Notes under the pieces: generated by a model
What the model saw: only the letters and a program-made list of their open reading frames with translations
What the model was told of the DNA's origin: nothing
Databases searched by the model: none
Program-made: the position numbers and the translations under genes
Shown here: piece by piece, positions 18,571 through 27,232 of the stretch
Layout: every line of letters begins with the position of its first letter
Numbering within the stretch: the stretch's first letter is position 1
DNA from: Ruminococcus flavefaciens
GTDB taxonomy: Bacteria > Bacillota > Clostridia > Oscillospirales > Ruminococcaceae
Length of the DNA stretch: 64,000 nucleotides
NCBI RefSeq assembly: GCF_900143025.1
Contig: NZ_FRCT01000001.1
Span: forward strand, 124,001 to 188,000
Direction: 5' to 3'

Positions 18571-19380
18571 ATGTTTGGTGCGTTTTATGGTGATGTTATT
18601 GGCTCGGAATACGAAAATGCCTGCACGAAGGATTACGACTTTCCTTTTATACGTGAAAGCCATTTTACTGACGACAGCGTTATGACTTCAGCTGTGTGCA
18701 GGGCTATACTCAATAACGGTGAAAATATCGGCAAGTTCGGGATACGTAAAAGAGCTTTTGAGTATGCGGTTCAGTACAAGCAGTATTATTCCCGTTATCC
18801 CCACGCCGGCTATGGGAGCATGTTTGTACGTTGGGCAAAGGAGAAAAGCCTTAGAAGGCAGTACAGCTATGCTAACGGAGGTGCGATGAGAGCAGTTCCT
18901 ATTGGTTACGCTTATGATGATATAGAACAGGTCATGTTGCAAGCTAAAGCAAGCTGCTATTATACTCATGCTCACCGCGAGGGTATCAGAGGCGCTCAGG
19001 CTGTTGCATGTACCGTATTTCTTGCCCGTCACGGCGAATCCAAGGAACTTATCCGTAAGTTCATCGCTGAAAAATTTCGCTATGATCTTAATTATACTGT
19101 TGAGCAGATACGTCCTGAGTATAGCTTTGACAGCAGCTGCGAATACTCAGTTCCGCCATCAATTATTTGTTTTCTCGATTCTACAGACTACGAAAGCGCC
19201 GTAAGAAATGCCGTATCCCTCGGAGGCGACGCTGATACTATGGCTTGTATCGCAGGAGGTATCGCTGAGGCTTACTATAAGAATATTCCCGAAGAAATAA
19301 GACGTTTCTGCGACAGTCGTATCGACATTTCTCTCAAGGAAACTGCACGTGAATTCAATCTCAAATATAAAAATACCTGA
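18571..19380 (+). CDS. ADP-ribosylglycohydrolase family protein (DraG-like)
   Basis: The 269-residue cytoplasmic protein has the family metal sites: GAFYGDVIGSEYE at the start, FTDDSVMTSAV (the paired aspartates) at about residues 32-42, and SLGGDADTMACIAGGIAEAYY near residue 210-230. These bind two divalent metals and remove ADP-ribose from protein side chains or small molecules. Length is slightly short of the usual 290-310. The start has AGGTG. No ADP-ribosyltransferase gene is next to it, so the substrate is open; such enzymes are common in phage- and island-borne DNA. Confidence 0.88.
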   Translation: MFGAFYGDVIGSEYENACTKDYDFPFIRESHFTDDSVMTSAVCRAILNNGENIGKFGIRKRAFEYAVQYKQYYSRYPHAGYGSMFVRWAKEKSLRRQYSYANGGAMRAVPIGYAYDDIEQVMLQAKASCYYTHAHREGIRGAQAVACTVFLARHGESKELIRKFIAEKFRYDLNYTVEQIRPEYSFDSSCEYSVPPSIICFLDSTDYESAVRNAVSLGGDADTMACIAGGIAEAYYKNIPEEIRRFCDSRIDISLKETAREFNLKYKNT

Positions 19381-19415
19381 TATTATATTTAGCTTCTAAG
19401 TAGAAAGGAAGAACC

Positions 19416-19796
19416 ATGTTTTTAAAATTTCAGTCGCAGGAAGAAAGAATACAATATGGCGGTTCATGTTTTTTTGAGTTGCAGTTATGTAAATCATCTC
19501 AAGATCAATCATTAGAGAATATCCTGAAACAGAGCAGCAACTGGGAAGATGATTCGCTTTATGTACATGGAGATAAACCTTTGTATTCAGTATATGGTCC
19601 GATATTTGGTAATGGTTTTCATCCCAACATGACAGAAGGATACCTTGATCCTTGGGGCATCACATATTATAAACAGGACATGATCGATGAAATCATAGAA
19701 CGTGCACTGCAATCTAAGCCGGAAGGATATGAAGTGCTTATTACCTGGCTCAATGAAGCAAAGGGATATAATGGCTTTTATATTTTAGGTGTATGA
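19416..19796 (+). CDS. Hypothetical protein, 126 residues
   Basis: A soluble acidic protein without signal or membrane segment, preceded by AAAGGAAG. It has NWEDDSLYVHGDKPLYSVYG and DPWGITYYKQDMIDEIIERA. The pattern of aromatic residues and the final helix LITWLNEAKGYNGFYILGV resembles small SUKH-like or DUF-type immunity proteins, but I do not recognise a family. It is 35 bases downstream of the ADP-ribosylglycohydrolase gene and 44 bases upstream of the next gene, so the three may be one operon. Confidence 0.6.
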   Translation: MFLKFQSQEERIQYGGSCFFELQLCKSSQDQSLENILKQSSNWEDDSLYVHGDKPLYSVYGPIFGNGFHPNMTEGYLDPWGITYYKQDMIDEIIERALQSKPEGYEVLITWLNEAKGYNGFYILGV

Positions 19797-19840
19797 AAAT
19801 ATATCTGATAAAAGAATTAGTTTATAGGAGGAATACAAAA

Positions 19841-20353
19841 ATGATAAAAATGACATCTGCACAAGCTGCAAAAGAACTGAAAAGACTTAATGAATTACAT
19901 AGCGCTCTGCTTGATAAAGAGCAGAAGTCCGCTGTGTTCACAGCTGCTATTCAGGAAGATATCGAAATGGCACGCCCGGAATACTCATATAGTGAAATGC
20001 AGGCAGAGCTTCAGAATATTGAGAACAAGATAATCAGCCTGAAGCACAGTATCAACCAATTCAATCTGTCATATGTAATCCCGGGATTTGATATGACTAT
20101 TGATCAGATGCTTGTATATATACCTCAGCTGACAGCAAGGAAAAAGAAACTTGAAAGAATGGCAGCTCGTCTGCCAAAAGAGAGAGTAAACAACAGTTTT
20201 TCTCATTCTTCAAACTTTATCGAATATATCCACAGCAACTATGATGTCACTGCTGCGAAAAATGATCTTGCTGAGACCTCTGCAGTGCTTGCAGAAGTGC
20301 AAATGGCTCTTGATCTGGCAAATACAACAGTGGAATTTGAAGTAGAGATATAA
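19841..20353 (+). CDS. Conserved helical coiled-coil protein
   Basis: From ATG 19841, with AGGAGG eight bases upstream, the protein has 170 residues. It is almost wholly alpha-helical: MTSAQAAKELKRLNELHSA, a central QAELQNIENKIISLKHSIN coiled coil, and a conserved block PGFDMTIDQMLVYIPQLTAR followed by SNFIEYIHSNYD. It resembles a conserved Clostridia family of about 170 residues that also recalls DIP1984/septicolysin-type proteins. No enzymatic motif is seen. The longer frame beginning at 19793 overlaps the preceding gene and has no ribosome site. Confidence 0.65.
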   Translation: MIKMTSAQAAKELKRLNELHSALLDKEQKSAVFTAAIQEDIEMARPEYSYSEMQAELQNIENKIISLKHSINQFNLSYVIPGFDMTIDQMLVYIPQLTARKKKLERMAARLPKERVNNSFSHSSNFIEYIHSNYDVTAAKNDLAETSAVLAEVQMALDLANTTVEFEVEI

Positions 20354-20614
20354 ATGTTTTCCGAGGTCAGGCAGTTTTCGGATAACAGCGGAGTGAGGTT
20401 TATTGTAAAACACTCTATTATCTTAGGTTATTATCAAATGTTATCTGTTATATGTCAATGTTCAATTTCGACTGTTGAAAGACACAGCCGGAAAATGCAA
20501 ATTAGTCCTGCCTGATCTGAAAACCTTGTGTTCGGAGCGGTCAGCCGTTTCGTGCACTGAGCAGAGGAGGTTCGGTTTCAGTCTGCTTATATATAAAGCC
20601 TGATAAAACAGATA

Positions 20615-20643
20615 ACCGCTGCCATATCAATTATGACAGCGGT
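20615..20643. terminator. Inverted repeat in the 20354-20673 gap
   Basis: ACCGCTG/CAGCGGT with ATATCAATTAT loop and inner CAT/ATG. No clear T-run on either side. The rest of the gap holds no gene I can support. Confidence 0.4.
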
Positions 20644-20673
20644 CAAAATAATAATACAATATATGAGGTTAAA

Positions 20674-21507
20674 ATGAAAAATAGTCTTAGAAATGACCTT
20701 GAATATGTCGAAGTAAACGGACATAAACTTCACATATTCAGATGCGGAGATATAAGCAAGCCGAAGCTTGTGTTTATGTCGGGATCAGGTACAATTGCAC
20801 CTATGTATGATTTTAAGGTGCTGTATGAAAAACTGCTCAGCGACTTCAGAATAATAGTAATTGAAAAATTTGGTTATGGTTATTCAGAACTGTATGAAAG
20901 TTCCTGTGAAATCGATACTATTGTAAATTATCAAAAGCAGGCGTTGGAGTCAATGGGTGAGAAAACTCCTTATATCCTTCTTCCACATTCTATGAGCGGT
21001 ATAGAAGCTATCAGATGGAAACAGCTCTATCCTAATGATATAAAGGCAATAATCGGCCTTGATATGGCGACGCCTATCACATATAGTGAATGGGGCGAAG
21101 ATGAGATCAATAAACGCGTTGATCTCATGCTAAAACTTAAAAGGCTCAAAGAAATGGGATTATTGTTCTGGTATCCTATAAATAAGCGTGGATTGAGTAA
21201 GGATGAAATAAAGCAGCATCAGCTACTGAAAAAAAGAAATTTGATGAACAAATGCTATATAAATGAAGCAAAGGCAGTCATGAATAACGCCAAAATCGTA
21301 GCTGATTCCGGAAAAGCAGAATGTCCGACTTTACTATTTGTATCTAACGGGAAACAGACATCACCGAACTGGATCGCGAATGAACAGAAATATGCTGAAT
21401 CAGTAGGTGCAGAAACTGTTCTTTTGAACTGTGGACACTATATTCATTATTACGAAAGTGATAAAATAAGCTCAAAGATCAAAGAGTTTATTAAAGAGAT
21501 AGATTAA
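20674..21507 (+). CDS. Alpha/beta hydrolase
   Basis: The 277-residue cytoplasmic protein has the alpha/beta-hydrolase order: strand block PKLVFMSGSGTIAP with the oxyanion region, nucleophile elbow LPHSMSGIEAIRW (Ser in H-S-M-S-G, a G-x-S-x-G variant with His at the first position), IIGLDMATP, and the catalytic His in NCGHYIHYYE near the C-terminus. The acid is probably in the CPTLLFVSNG region. Substrate unknown; such enzymes include esterases and lactonases. A weak ATGAGGTT ribosome site precedes the ATG. It stands alone. Confidence 0.82.
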   Translation: MKNSLRNDLEYVEVNGHKLHIFRCGDISKPKLVFMSGSGTIAPMYDFKVLYEKLLSDFRIIVIEKFGYGYSELYESSCEIDTIVNYQKQALESMGEKTPYILLPHSMSGIEAIRWKQLYPNDIKAIIGLDMATPITYSEWGEDEINKRVDLMLKLKRLKEMGLLFWYPINKRGLSKDEIKQHQLLKKRNLMNKCYINEAKAVMNNAKIVADSGKAECPTLLFVSNGKQTSPNWIANEQKYAESVGAETVLLNCGHYIHYYESDKISSKIKEFIKEID

Positions 21508-21675
21508 TATGGCTCGTTTAGCCTGTATAATAGGGAATAGGTGAAAAAATGGTATATATAACATGAGAAATTCATGGTTCGCCTGAACCTATATTTGACT
21601 TGTTCACACGACATAACGGAGAATTATATTGTGAAAAAATATGGTATAAAAATAAAGAAAATGGTATGATAACAT

Positions 21676-22587
21676 ATGGAAAACACCGCACATAATAAAG
21701 CTTATTTTCATCTTCCGGGGCTGTTTGAGTTCTATGACCTGTACAGTGTGTTTCTGCCGCTGTACCGTGAGCAACGGGAATTTTTCTACGACTGGTGCGA
21801 AATAGCATCTGTCTATGGTGCTCCTGCCGATTGTATCTGGGGCGGTGGACGTGCCGGATTCGGCGAATGTGAAGCTGAAGATGTACTCGCACTTATGAAT
21901 GAATATGGTATTTCTTCAAGGCTCACTTTCAGCAATTCGCTTTTAAGACATGAACATCTCACCGACAGGAAATGCAATGCCCTGTGTGAGCTTTTCAACG
22001 GAAGCAAAGGTGTACAGAACGGTGTGATAATCCACTCGGATCTTCTGCTTGAACATATTAAGAATAATTATCCTGGTCTTTATTTCGTTTCCTCGACTAC
22101 AAAGGTTCAGACTGATTTTGATCAGTTTTTAAAGGAAACAGACCGGAGTGATTTTAAATATGTTGTTCCTGATTTCAGGCTGAATAAGCTGTACGATAAA
22201 CTTAATACACTCTCACAGGTCCAGAAAGATAAAGTCGAATTTCTGTGCAATGAATGCTGCTCGTTTTACTGTAAAGACAGAAAAGCATGCTACGAAAATG
22301 TTAGTCGGAAAAATCTCGGAGAAAACTGTCCCGAGCACATCTGTACCGCACCTGATGCCGAGGACGGATACCGTTTTTCAAAGGCAATGAATAATCCAGC
22401 ATTTATCAGCATTGATGACATCATCAACACTTATCTGCCCCTCGGTTTTTCTAATTTCAAAATAGAAGGCAGGGGACTCGGAAGTGCTGTCAATCTTGAA
22501 TTCCTGCTTTATTATCTCACAAAGCCGGAATACCAGCTTACTGTTCGTGAAGAGATATATCTCGACAGTATGCTGGATCTGTTCTAA
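21676..22587 (+). CDS. U32-like TIM-barrel protein with cysteine cluster
   Basis: The 303-residue protein has a TIM-barrel pattern (FSLPGLFEFYDLY-like start, CIWGGGRAGFGE, FSNSLLRHEHL, GVIIHSDLL, YFVSSTTKV, YVVPDFRLNKL, FSNFKIEGRGLGSA). A cysteine-rich block, FLCNECCSFYCKDRKACYEN then CPEHIC, lies at about residues 188-222 and recalls the Fe-S cluster site of peptidase U32-type proteins, which act in RNA or cofactor hydroxylation rather than proteolysis. The relation is by fold and Cys layout only. No good ribosome site is seen; a TATGAT box ends seven bases before the ATG, so the mRNA could be leaderless. Confidence 0.5.
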   Translation: MENTAHNKAYFHLPGLFEFYDLYSVFLPLYREQREFFYDWCEIASVYGAPADCIWGGGRAGFGECEAEDVLALMNEYGISSRLTFSNSLLRHEHLTDRKCNALCELFNGSKGVQNGVIIHSDLLLEHIKNNYPGLYFVSSTTKVQTDFDQFLKETDRSDFKYVVPDFRLNKLYDKLNTLSQVQKDKVEFLCNECCSFYCKDRKACYENVSRKNLGENCPEHICTAPDAEDGYRFSKAMNNPAFISIDDIINTYLPLGFSNFKIEGRGLGSAVNLEFLLYYLTKPEYQLTVREEIYLDSMLDLF

Positions 22588-22658
22588 ATATCTTACCGTA
22601 ACGACGATTACACATAACATATGGCGCTGATTTGTACATATTACAGCATATCCGTATA

Positions 22659-22687
22659 TTGACATATCGGCGGAGGCACTGTATAAT
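22659..22687 (+). promoter_or_regulatory. Consensus promoter of a micro-gene
   Basis: TTGACA (22659-22664), 17 bases, TATAAT (22682-22687): a perfect sigma-A consensus. Confidence 0.85.
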
Positions 22688-22727
22688 CATAGTAATGGAA
22701 ATCGTAATATTTATAGGAGTTAATACT

Positions 22728-22793
22728 ATGCTTTACTACATTGGTTTTCATATTCCGAGATGTGCTGATTGTGATGATATCTTGATTTATTAA
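22728..22793 (+). CDS. 21-residue peptide with CxxC
   Basis: ATG 22728 follows ATAGGAG with an eight-base spacing. The peptide begins MLYYIGFHIP, contains CADCDD and ends ILIY. The unit is compact: a perfect promoter 41 bases upstream, the ribosome site, this frame, and a 13-bp perfect hairpin starting eight bases after the stop. The peptide is unrecognised; it could be a metal-binding or signalling peptide, a small toxin, or a leader peptide for the GH11 gene 280 bases downstream. The alternative is that the RNA itself is the product. Confidence 0.5.
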   Translation: MLYYIGFHIPRCADCDDILIY

Positions 22794-22801
22794 TACTTTA
22801 C

Positions 22802-22832
22802 ACGAATACAGGTGCAAGTCACCTGTATTCGT
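22802..22832 (+). terminator. Perfect 13-bp hairpin after the micro-gene
   Basis: ACGAATACAGGTG/CACCTGTATTCGT with CAAGT loop. The following bases TATTATGG are not a strong T-run, so it may be a terminator or a stable 3' end or attenuator. Confidence 0.6.
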
Positions 22833-23075
22833 TATTATGGATACGATAAAGTCCCAGATACCGGTAAATATGCCTATAACGCCTTTTCATCTGTCTTGAC
22901 TGCATTTGACCAGTCGACTCTAATTTTATGTAAAATATTCGCAAGAAAAGCTTTGAATTATGATGAAGTAAATGATAATATTAATAAAGGATATGTAATA
23001 TCCGCTTTTTTGATGTTATGTTTTATTTGCGGCAGTGATGCTGCCGACATGAGGTTTCAGTGAGGAGGAAACATT

Positions 23076-25250
23076 ATGCCAAAGTTGTTCACAAAAACAG
23101 TATCAGCTCTAACAGCAGGAATTTGTATGTTCAGTGCCGTTAGCCTGCCGTCCGTAATCCCGTCAGCCCAGGTATATGCGGCTGATTTTATGAAGAATGA
23201 TACTGTAGACGGTTATTACTACGAATTATGGAATCAGAACTGCGCAGGAGATTTTGAGTACGAAAACACCGAAAACAATGGCTTTACTCTTAGCTGGAGC
23301 GGTATTGAGAACGCCTTTGCGCTCAAAGGTGAAAAATTTGAAAGAAAAAATGTATATGCTTCTCAGATAAAAGAATATACCGTTACATATGACGAAGATG
23401 TTGACTATATGGACGGTAACGGCTTTTCAGGCGTTTATGGCTGGATGGAGGATAACAATGCCTATTATGAGTTTTACATAGTGGACAGCTGGGGCAGCTG
23501 GCGCCCTGTCATGGGAAACGCTCTCGGTTCATTTGAATCCAACGGTATAACTTATGATATCTACAATGGCAGGTTATCTTCGATGACGGACTATTGGGGA
23601 GGGAATATACCTCCCACTACATATATCTATTACAGTGTGGCACGTGATAATCTTGCTGAAAAGACAGATGGTGTCTGCAATATAAAGAATACTATCAATG
23701 TCGCGGATCACTTCAAGAAATGGCAGAATTCAGGCCTTGATCTGGGATTTGTTTACGATGTAGGCTTCAGCGTTCAGGCATACAGAAGTGCTGGCAGTGC
23801 CAGAATAAACTCTATTGAAATAACCAAGGAGATAACAGATGACAACAACTACGGACCGGAGTTTACATACAAAAGTCATGAGCCTATGCCCACAGATGAG
23901 GAAGGCAGGAAAGAATTCATAGACTTTGAGACCGAGAATGATGATGAGAAATTCGGAGCGGCTTTTACAGGAACCAAGGCTTCGTATGATACGGAAAGTT
24001 ACTTCAGCGGTGAGCGTTCTATGTTGATATCCGGAAAGGATAAAGAAAGTCGTGGCTTTGAGTACAAGATCGATCCCTATGATTTCAGCAGCAAGGATCT
24101 ACTTGCAGGTTTGAAGATATGTCAGAACAGCGGCAGGAACATCAAGTTCATATTTCAGGTGGCAGATCTTAACTCCAAAACCGGCTATTGCAGAGACTTG
24201 TATTTAAGAACTATCCCCTCTGGGATATGGACGGATATGGAAGACTTGCATATTTCACTGCTCAACGATTTATTCGCAGATGAGGTAATACGAATAATCC
24301 CTTCAGAGGACGTTGACTTCTGGATCGACGATTTTTACTTAGGCGATGCTTGCGATATCGAGGATAAGCATACAAAAAAGAGTCGTTCTGTCCTCGGTGA
24401 TGTGAACAGAGATAGTGCAGTTGATATATACGATGTTTTGACTCTAAGAAGATTGCTTATTAGTACTGAGGATTACAATGTAAACTTCTATCAGGACGTA
24501 AACGGCGACTGTAAGCTGAATATGAGCGACCTTGTAGCACTTACCAGGTTTGTCCTTGGCAAAACAAAGCAGATACCTGAGCCCGAGAAAGAGTTAATGT
24601 ATTTTGCAGATGATTTTTGTGAAACCATAGGCAATGCAGAATTCGATGCGTTCAGCAGAAGCGAAACAGCAGGAGAGATAAAGTCGGCTGTTTGCAGTGA
24701 TGGCACATTTAGTACTCAGTGGAGCGGAAAAAGTTATTATGAGCTGTCAAGCTCACAGATACTGGAAAATTTTGATGAACTCAGCTTGAAGTATTCCGGA
24801 ACTGTAAAGACAAAATCATGTGCTACGTTTGGAAATGAAAGCAGCGTAAAAATTAACATTTCGGCGGTGTTCAAAAGTGACAGCGACACGGTGAACTTCT
24901 TAATTGAGGACGGAGCCAGCAAAAAAGAAAGATTAAGGTGGCTCTCAGATCCTGATGATATGAAGCTGGTAGAGATAGGCGGTCATGAGTATTACATCGA
25001 TAAAAACGATGAGCTACCCGATGAGATAGACCCGGACAAGTATATATGGCTTTATCCTAAGGAGAACATCATTAAAACCGATGAGGTCTGCAGCTTTGAC
25101 GAAGAGATAGATTTCTCTGAGATACTGAAATACTTCAGTAAGGAGGAGTTCAAGCCATATTCAGTACAATGTTCGCTTACAACCTATGATACAGAGGGAT
25201 TTGCTGAAATAAATGAATTATCCTGTATCGATAATAGCAAGGCAGAATAA
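23076..25250 (+). CDS. Secreted GH11-like protein with CBM22-like module and internal dockerin
   Basis: Signal peptide 1-35; GH11 (xylanase) fold about 40-252, shown by GYYYELWNQ, FTLSWSGIENAF, YYEFYIVDSWGSWRP and a final VGFSVQAYRSAGSARI. A CBM22-like module follows (about 280-425), then a dockerin (439-497: GDVNRDSAVDIYDVLTLRRL, DVNGDCKLNMSDLVALTRF), then a 220-residue tail that repeats GH11-like strands. The nucleophile Glu132 is kept, but the acid/base position, normally Glu in TEGYQSSG, is Gln234 (VQAYRSAG). The usual GGKGW thumb-side motif is also missing. So the front module may bind xylan rather than cut it. GAGGAGG precedes the ATG. It should sit on the cellulosome. Confidence 0.8.
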   Translation: MPKLFTKTVSALTAGICMFSAVSLPSVIPSAQVYAADFMKNDTVDGYYYELWNQNCAGDFEYENTENNGFTLSWSGIENAFALKGEKFERKNVYASQIKEYTVTYDEDVDYMDGNGFSGVYGWMEDNNAYYEFYIVDSWGSWRPVMGNALGSFESNGITYDIYNGRLSSMTDYWGGNIPPTTYIYYSVARDNLAEKTDGVCNIKNTINVADHFKKWQNSGLDLGFVYDVGFSVQAYRSAGSARINSIEITKEITDDNNYGPEFTYKSHEPMPTDEEGRKEFIDFETENDDEKFGAAFTGTKASYDTESYFSGERSMLISGKDKESRGFEYKIDPYDFSSKDLLAGLKICQNSGRNIKFIFQVADLNSKTGYCRDLYLRTIPSGIWTDMEDLHISLLNDLFADEVIRIIPSEDVDFWIDDFYLGDACDIEDKHTKKSRSVLGDVNRDSAVDIYDVLTLRRLLISTEDYNVNFYQDVNGDCKLNMSDLVALTRFVLGKTKQIPEPEKELMYFADDFCETIGNAEFDAFSRSETAGEIKSAVCSDGTFSTQWSGKSYYELSSSQILENFDELSLKYSGTVKTKSCATFGNESSVKINISAVFKSDSDTVNFLIEDGASKKERLRWLSDPDDMKLVEIGGHEYYIDKNDELPDEIDPDKYIWLYPKENIIKTDEVCSFDEEIDFSEILKYFSKEEFKPYSVQCSLTTYDTEGFAEINELSCIDNSKAE

Positions 25251-25363
25251 AAACCACTTCTGAAGTTTTATGTTATAAAAGCTATATCGTCGTTTAATAG
25301 TCAAAACCATCCGTTTAACGATAATGTCATTAAGCTAAGGAAAAGCAAAATAGTCACAGGAAA

Positions 25364-25500
25364 TGATATAATCCCCATAGAGTAGACACACTAAATAAAC
25401 AAAAGTGTGAAAACTCTAAGGGGGTTATTTTATGTCACGAAGAAAATTGACAGATGAAGAATGTATAGCTGTTGTGCGGGAGTATCTATCAAAAAAGTAC
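25364..25500 (+). mobile_element. Second left-end copy of the IS3-like element, broken
   Basis: Starts TGATATAATCCCCATAGAG as at 17840 and carries the same leader and AGGGGG site. The orfA frame at 25432 begins MSRRKLTDEECIAVVREYL and then leaves the transposase sequence after about 20 codons, stopping at 25528. The break is at about 25495 and probably marks the left border of the 25.5-42.8 kb mobile element or a deletion. Confidence 0.65.
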
Positions 25501-25533
25501 AATGCTATTTGTAAACCAATAGTATCATAACTA

Positions 25534-25559
25534 TGTCAATAGCCCATGGTCTATTGACA
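25534..25559. repeat. Hairpin near the left border of the mobile element
   Basis: TGTCAATAG/CTATTGACA with CCCATGGT loop, a perfect 9-bp stem. Confidence 0.5.
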
Positions 25560-25595
25560 TACACAAAATCCGTTTCACAGAAATGCTTTTTGTGC

Positions 25596-25613
25596 TTTTG
25601 CAATATTGCAAAA
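25596..25613. repeat. Perfect 18-bp palindrome
   Basis: TTTTGCAATATTGCAAAA, fully self-complementary, 54 bases from the end of the resolvase gene. It may be a recombinase or regulator site. Confidence 0.5.
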
Positions 25614-25638
25614 ATATACGACACCTTATTGAAAGATT

Positions 25639-25659
25639 GGAGCCGGTCGAGCCGGCTCC
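25639..25659 (-). terminator. Terminator of the leftward amidoligase-resolvase operon
   Basis: GGAGCCGG/CCGGCTCC stem just past the resolvase stop; on the minus strand followed by AATCTTTC. Confidence 0.6.
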
Positions 25660-25666
25660 TACTTAT

Positions 25667-26239
25667 TTAAGTATACCTTTCTTCATACTCCCTAAGCCGA
25701 CGATAGAAAGTATTGGTCCGCAGACCCATTTCTTTCTGAAACCATACCGCCGTAATAGTTCCGGACTTCCACTGCTCATACAGCTGTCCGAACTTTTCCC
25801 AGTCGATACGGATAGGCTGCCGACCTTTATACTTTCCCTGCGACTTCGCAATAGCAATACCTTCACGCTGACGCTGTAACGTCTGTTCACGTTCAAGCTC
25901 GGAGAGTGCTGCAAATATAGACAGTACGAATCGCCCTTGCGGCGTATTGGTGTCTATGTTTTCTTTACTGCTCACAAGAGTAACATTTTTGCGCTGAAGC
26001 ACGTCTATAATGTTGAGCAGATCTCGCGTTGAACGACCAAGTCTGCTGATGCTCTCAATGTACAGGGTATCACCTTCACGAACATATTCAAGCATAGCTT
26101 TAAGCTCGGGACGGTTAGCGTTCTTACCTGACATTTTCTCAGCGAATACACGCTCAACCTTATATTGTTCCATTATGGCTTCCTGCCTGGCTGTTTCCTG
26201 ATGTTCGGTCGATACGCGGATATACCCAATCTTGCCCAT
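25667..26239 (-). CDS. Serine recombinase (resolvase/invertase family)
   Basis: The 190-residue protein has the catalytic N-terminal domain with IGYIRVSTEHQ (nucleophile Ser10), the SRLGRSTRDLLNII motif with catalytic arginines, and GRFVLSIFAALSELERE, then an HTH tail with WFQKEMGLRTNTFYRRLREY. Size matches Tn3-type resolvases and DNA invertases, not large serine integrases. It would act on a crossover site, perhaps the palindromic DNA at 25534-25613. Its ATG overlaps the TGA of the glutamine amidotransferase gene by one base, so it is the last gene of that operon. Confidence 0.9.
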   Translation of the reverse strand: MGKIGYIRVSTEHQETARQEAIMEQYKVERVFAEKMSGKNANRPELKAMLEYVREGDTLYIESISRLGRSTRDLLNIIDVLQRKNVTLVSSKENIDTNTPQGRFVLSIFAALSELEREQTLQRQREGIAIAKSQGKYKGRQPIRIDWEKFGQLYEQWKSGTITAVWFQKEMGLRTNTFYRRLREYEERYT

Positions 26240-27216
26240 CAGAAGGCACCCCCGTAGCAGTTCTCATAGATATCCTCACCGTATATATATTTCACATCAC
26301 GTAGCGCTTCACGGAGCAGGCTTTGATCAGCAAGCATATCCTCCACCTCATCACAGGTGTAGCCGTACTCCAGCAAGAGTTCTACATCCGAGCTATTCAC
26401 CCCGCAGCATCCGCAGTATGCCAGCAGTATCTCTTCGTGCATACTATAATAAGAAGAGAGGTCGTCATCATACCAGCTCATGTACTTGGAGCGATACAAC
26501 TTAGGCTCAAACTGAGAACGTGTGATTTTACCGTTCCTGTCAATGCGGAGAATATCTCCCTCTGCTGTATCGATCTGCTTATTCTCGAACTTGTGTAAGC
26601 CCAGTTGTTTCAGTGCCTTCTTCATGATCGTCTCTGTACTGGCATATATGTAAAGGCCGATTGTCTCAAAGTGGAGCAGGTACATTGGGTTACTTCCCTT
26701 TATAATGTATAAGCTGTTGGTCTGATCCAGTACTGTGAAGGTGAAGTTGCCCTCAACAGTCTCAGCCATGTACTGAAGACTGTCAAAATCCAGCTTCCCT
26801 TGCTTTTCGATAAGCTGTACGCCGATGTAGCTGTCGGTGTCAATGTATGTTTTTGGTATGGTGCCATCCTTGCGCAGATCCTTATCATTCCATAGGACTC
26901 CGTTATGGGCGAAAGCAAACTCTTTGTCAGCATGACCAGCAAAAGGATGATTGTTGTAATTCTGCTTTCTATCGCCTTGGGTAGCCAGACGGGTATGCCC
27001 CATGACGGCTTTTGTGCCGTCTGGAGCATTGAAGTGTATCTTATGAGCAGGCTTTGCCCGTTTGAAGATAGTGATTTTTCCGTCATGAACATAGGAGATA
27101 CCTGCGGCATCCGTTCCTCTTTCTTCTGCCGCATTAGCCAGTGCCTGGGTTAGCTTTTTTAGCACCCTGTAAGGCACTATTCCTTTATAATCAAGCCATC
27201 CGAACAATGCACACAT
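26239..27216 (-). CDS. Class II glutamine amidotransferase (Ntn hydrolase)
   Basis: The 325-residue protein starts MCALFGW, placing the catalytic Cys at position 2 after Met removal. Other conserved parts are EERGTDAAGISY, MGHTRLATQG, FAFAHNGVLWN and a DTDSYIGVQLIE segment, as in GATase type 2 domains of GlmS, PurF and AsnB. These release ammonia from glutamine or cleave gamma-glutamyl amides. There is no synthetase domain; the last 60 residues are acidic and unknown. GAAAGGAGG precedes this ATG, so the longer frame to 27279 is not used. It is encoded with an amidoligase, a pairing suggesting a make-and-break amide chemistry. Confidence 0.88.
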   Translation of the reverse strand: MCALFGWLDYKGIVPYRVLKKLTQALANAAEERGTDAAGISYVHDGKITIFKRAKPAHKIHFNAPDGTKAVMGHTRLATQGDRKQNYNNHPFAGHADKEFAFAHNGVLWNDKDLRKDGTIPKTYIDTDSYIGVQLIEKQGKLDFDSLQYMAETVEGNFTFTVLDQTNSLYIIKGSNPMYLLHFETIGLYIYASTETIMKKALKQLGLHKFENKQIDTAEGDILRIDRNGKITRSQFEPKLYRSKYMSWYDDDLSSYYSMHEEILLAYCGCCGVNSSDVELLLEYGYTCDEVEDMLADQSLLREALRDVKYIYGEDIYENCYGGAF

Positions 27217-27232
27217 TTTTCTTTCCTCCTTC

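Noticed and set aside
20450..20580. Minus-strand open stretch of about 38 codons in the gap
   Set aside because: No start with ribosome site and no recognisable motif; cannot be told from chance.
22812..23063. 83-codon frame from GTG 22812
   Set aside because: It begins inside the 13-bp hairpin, has no ribosome site and its composition is not protein-like.
17840..25500. The two IS3-like ends as a composite transposon carrying the genes between them
   Set aside because: Both copies are left ends in the same direction and lack orfB and right inverted repeats, so they cannot mobilise the region.
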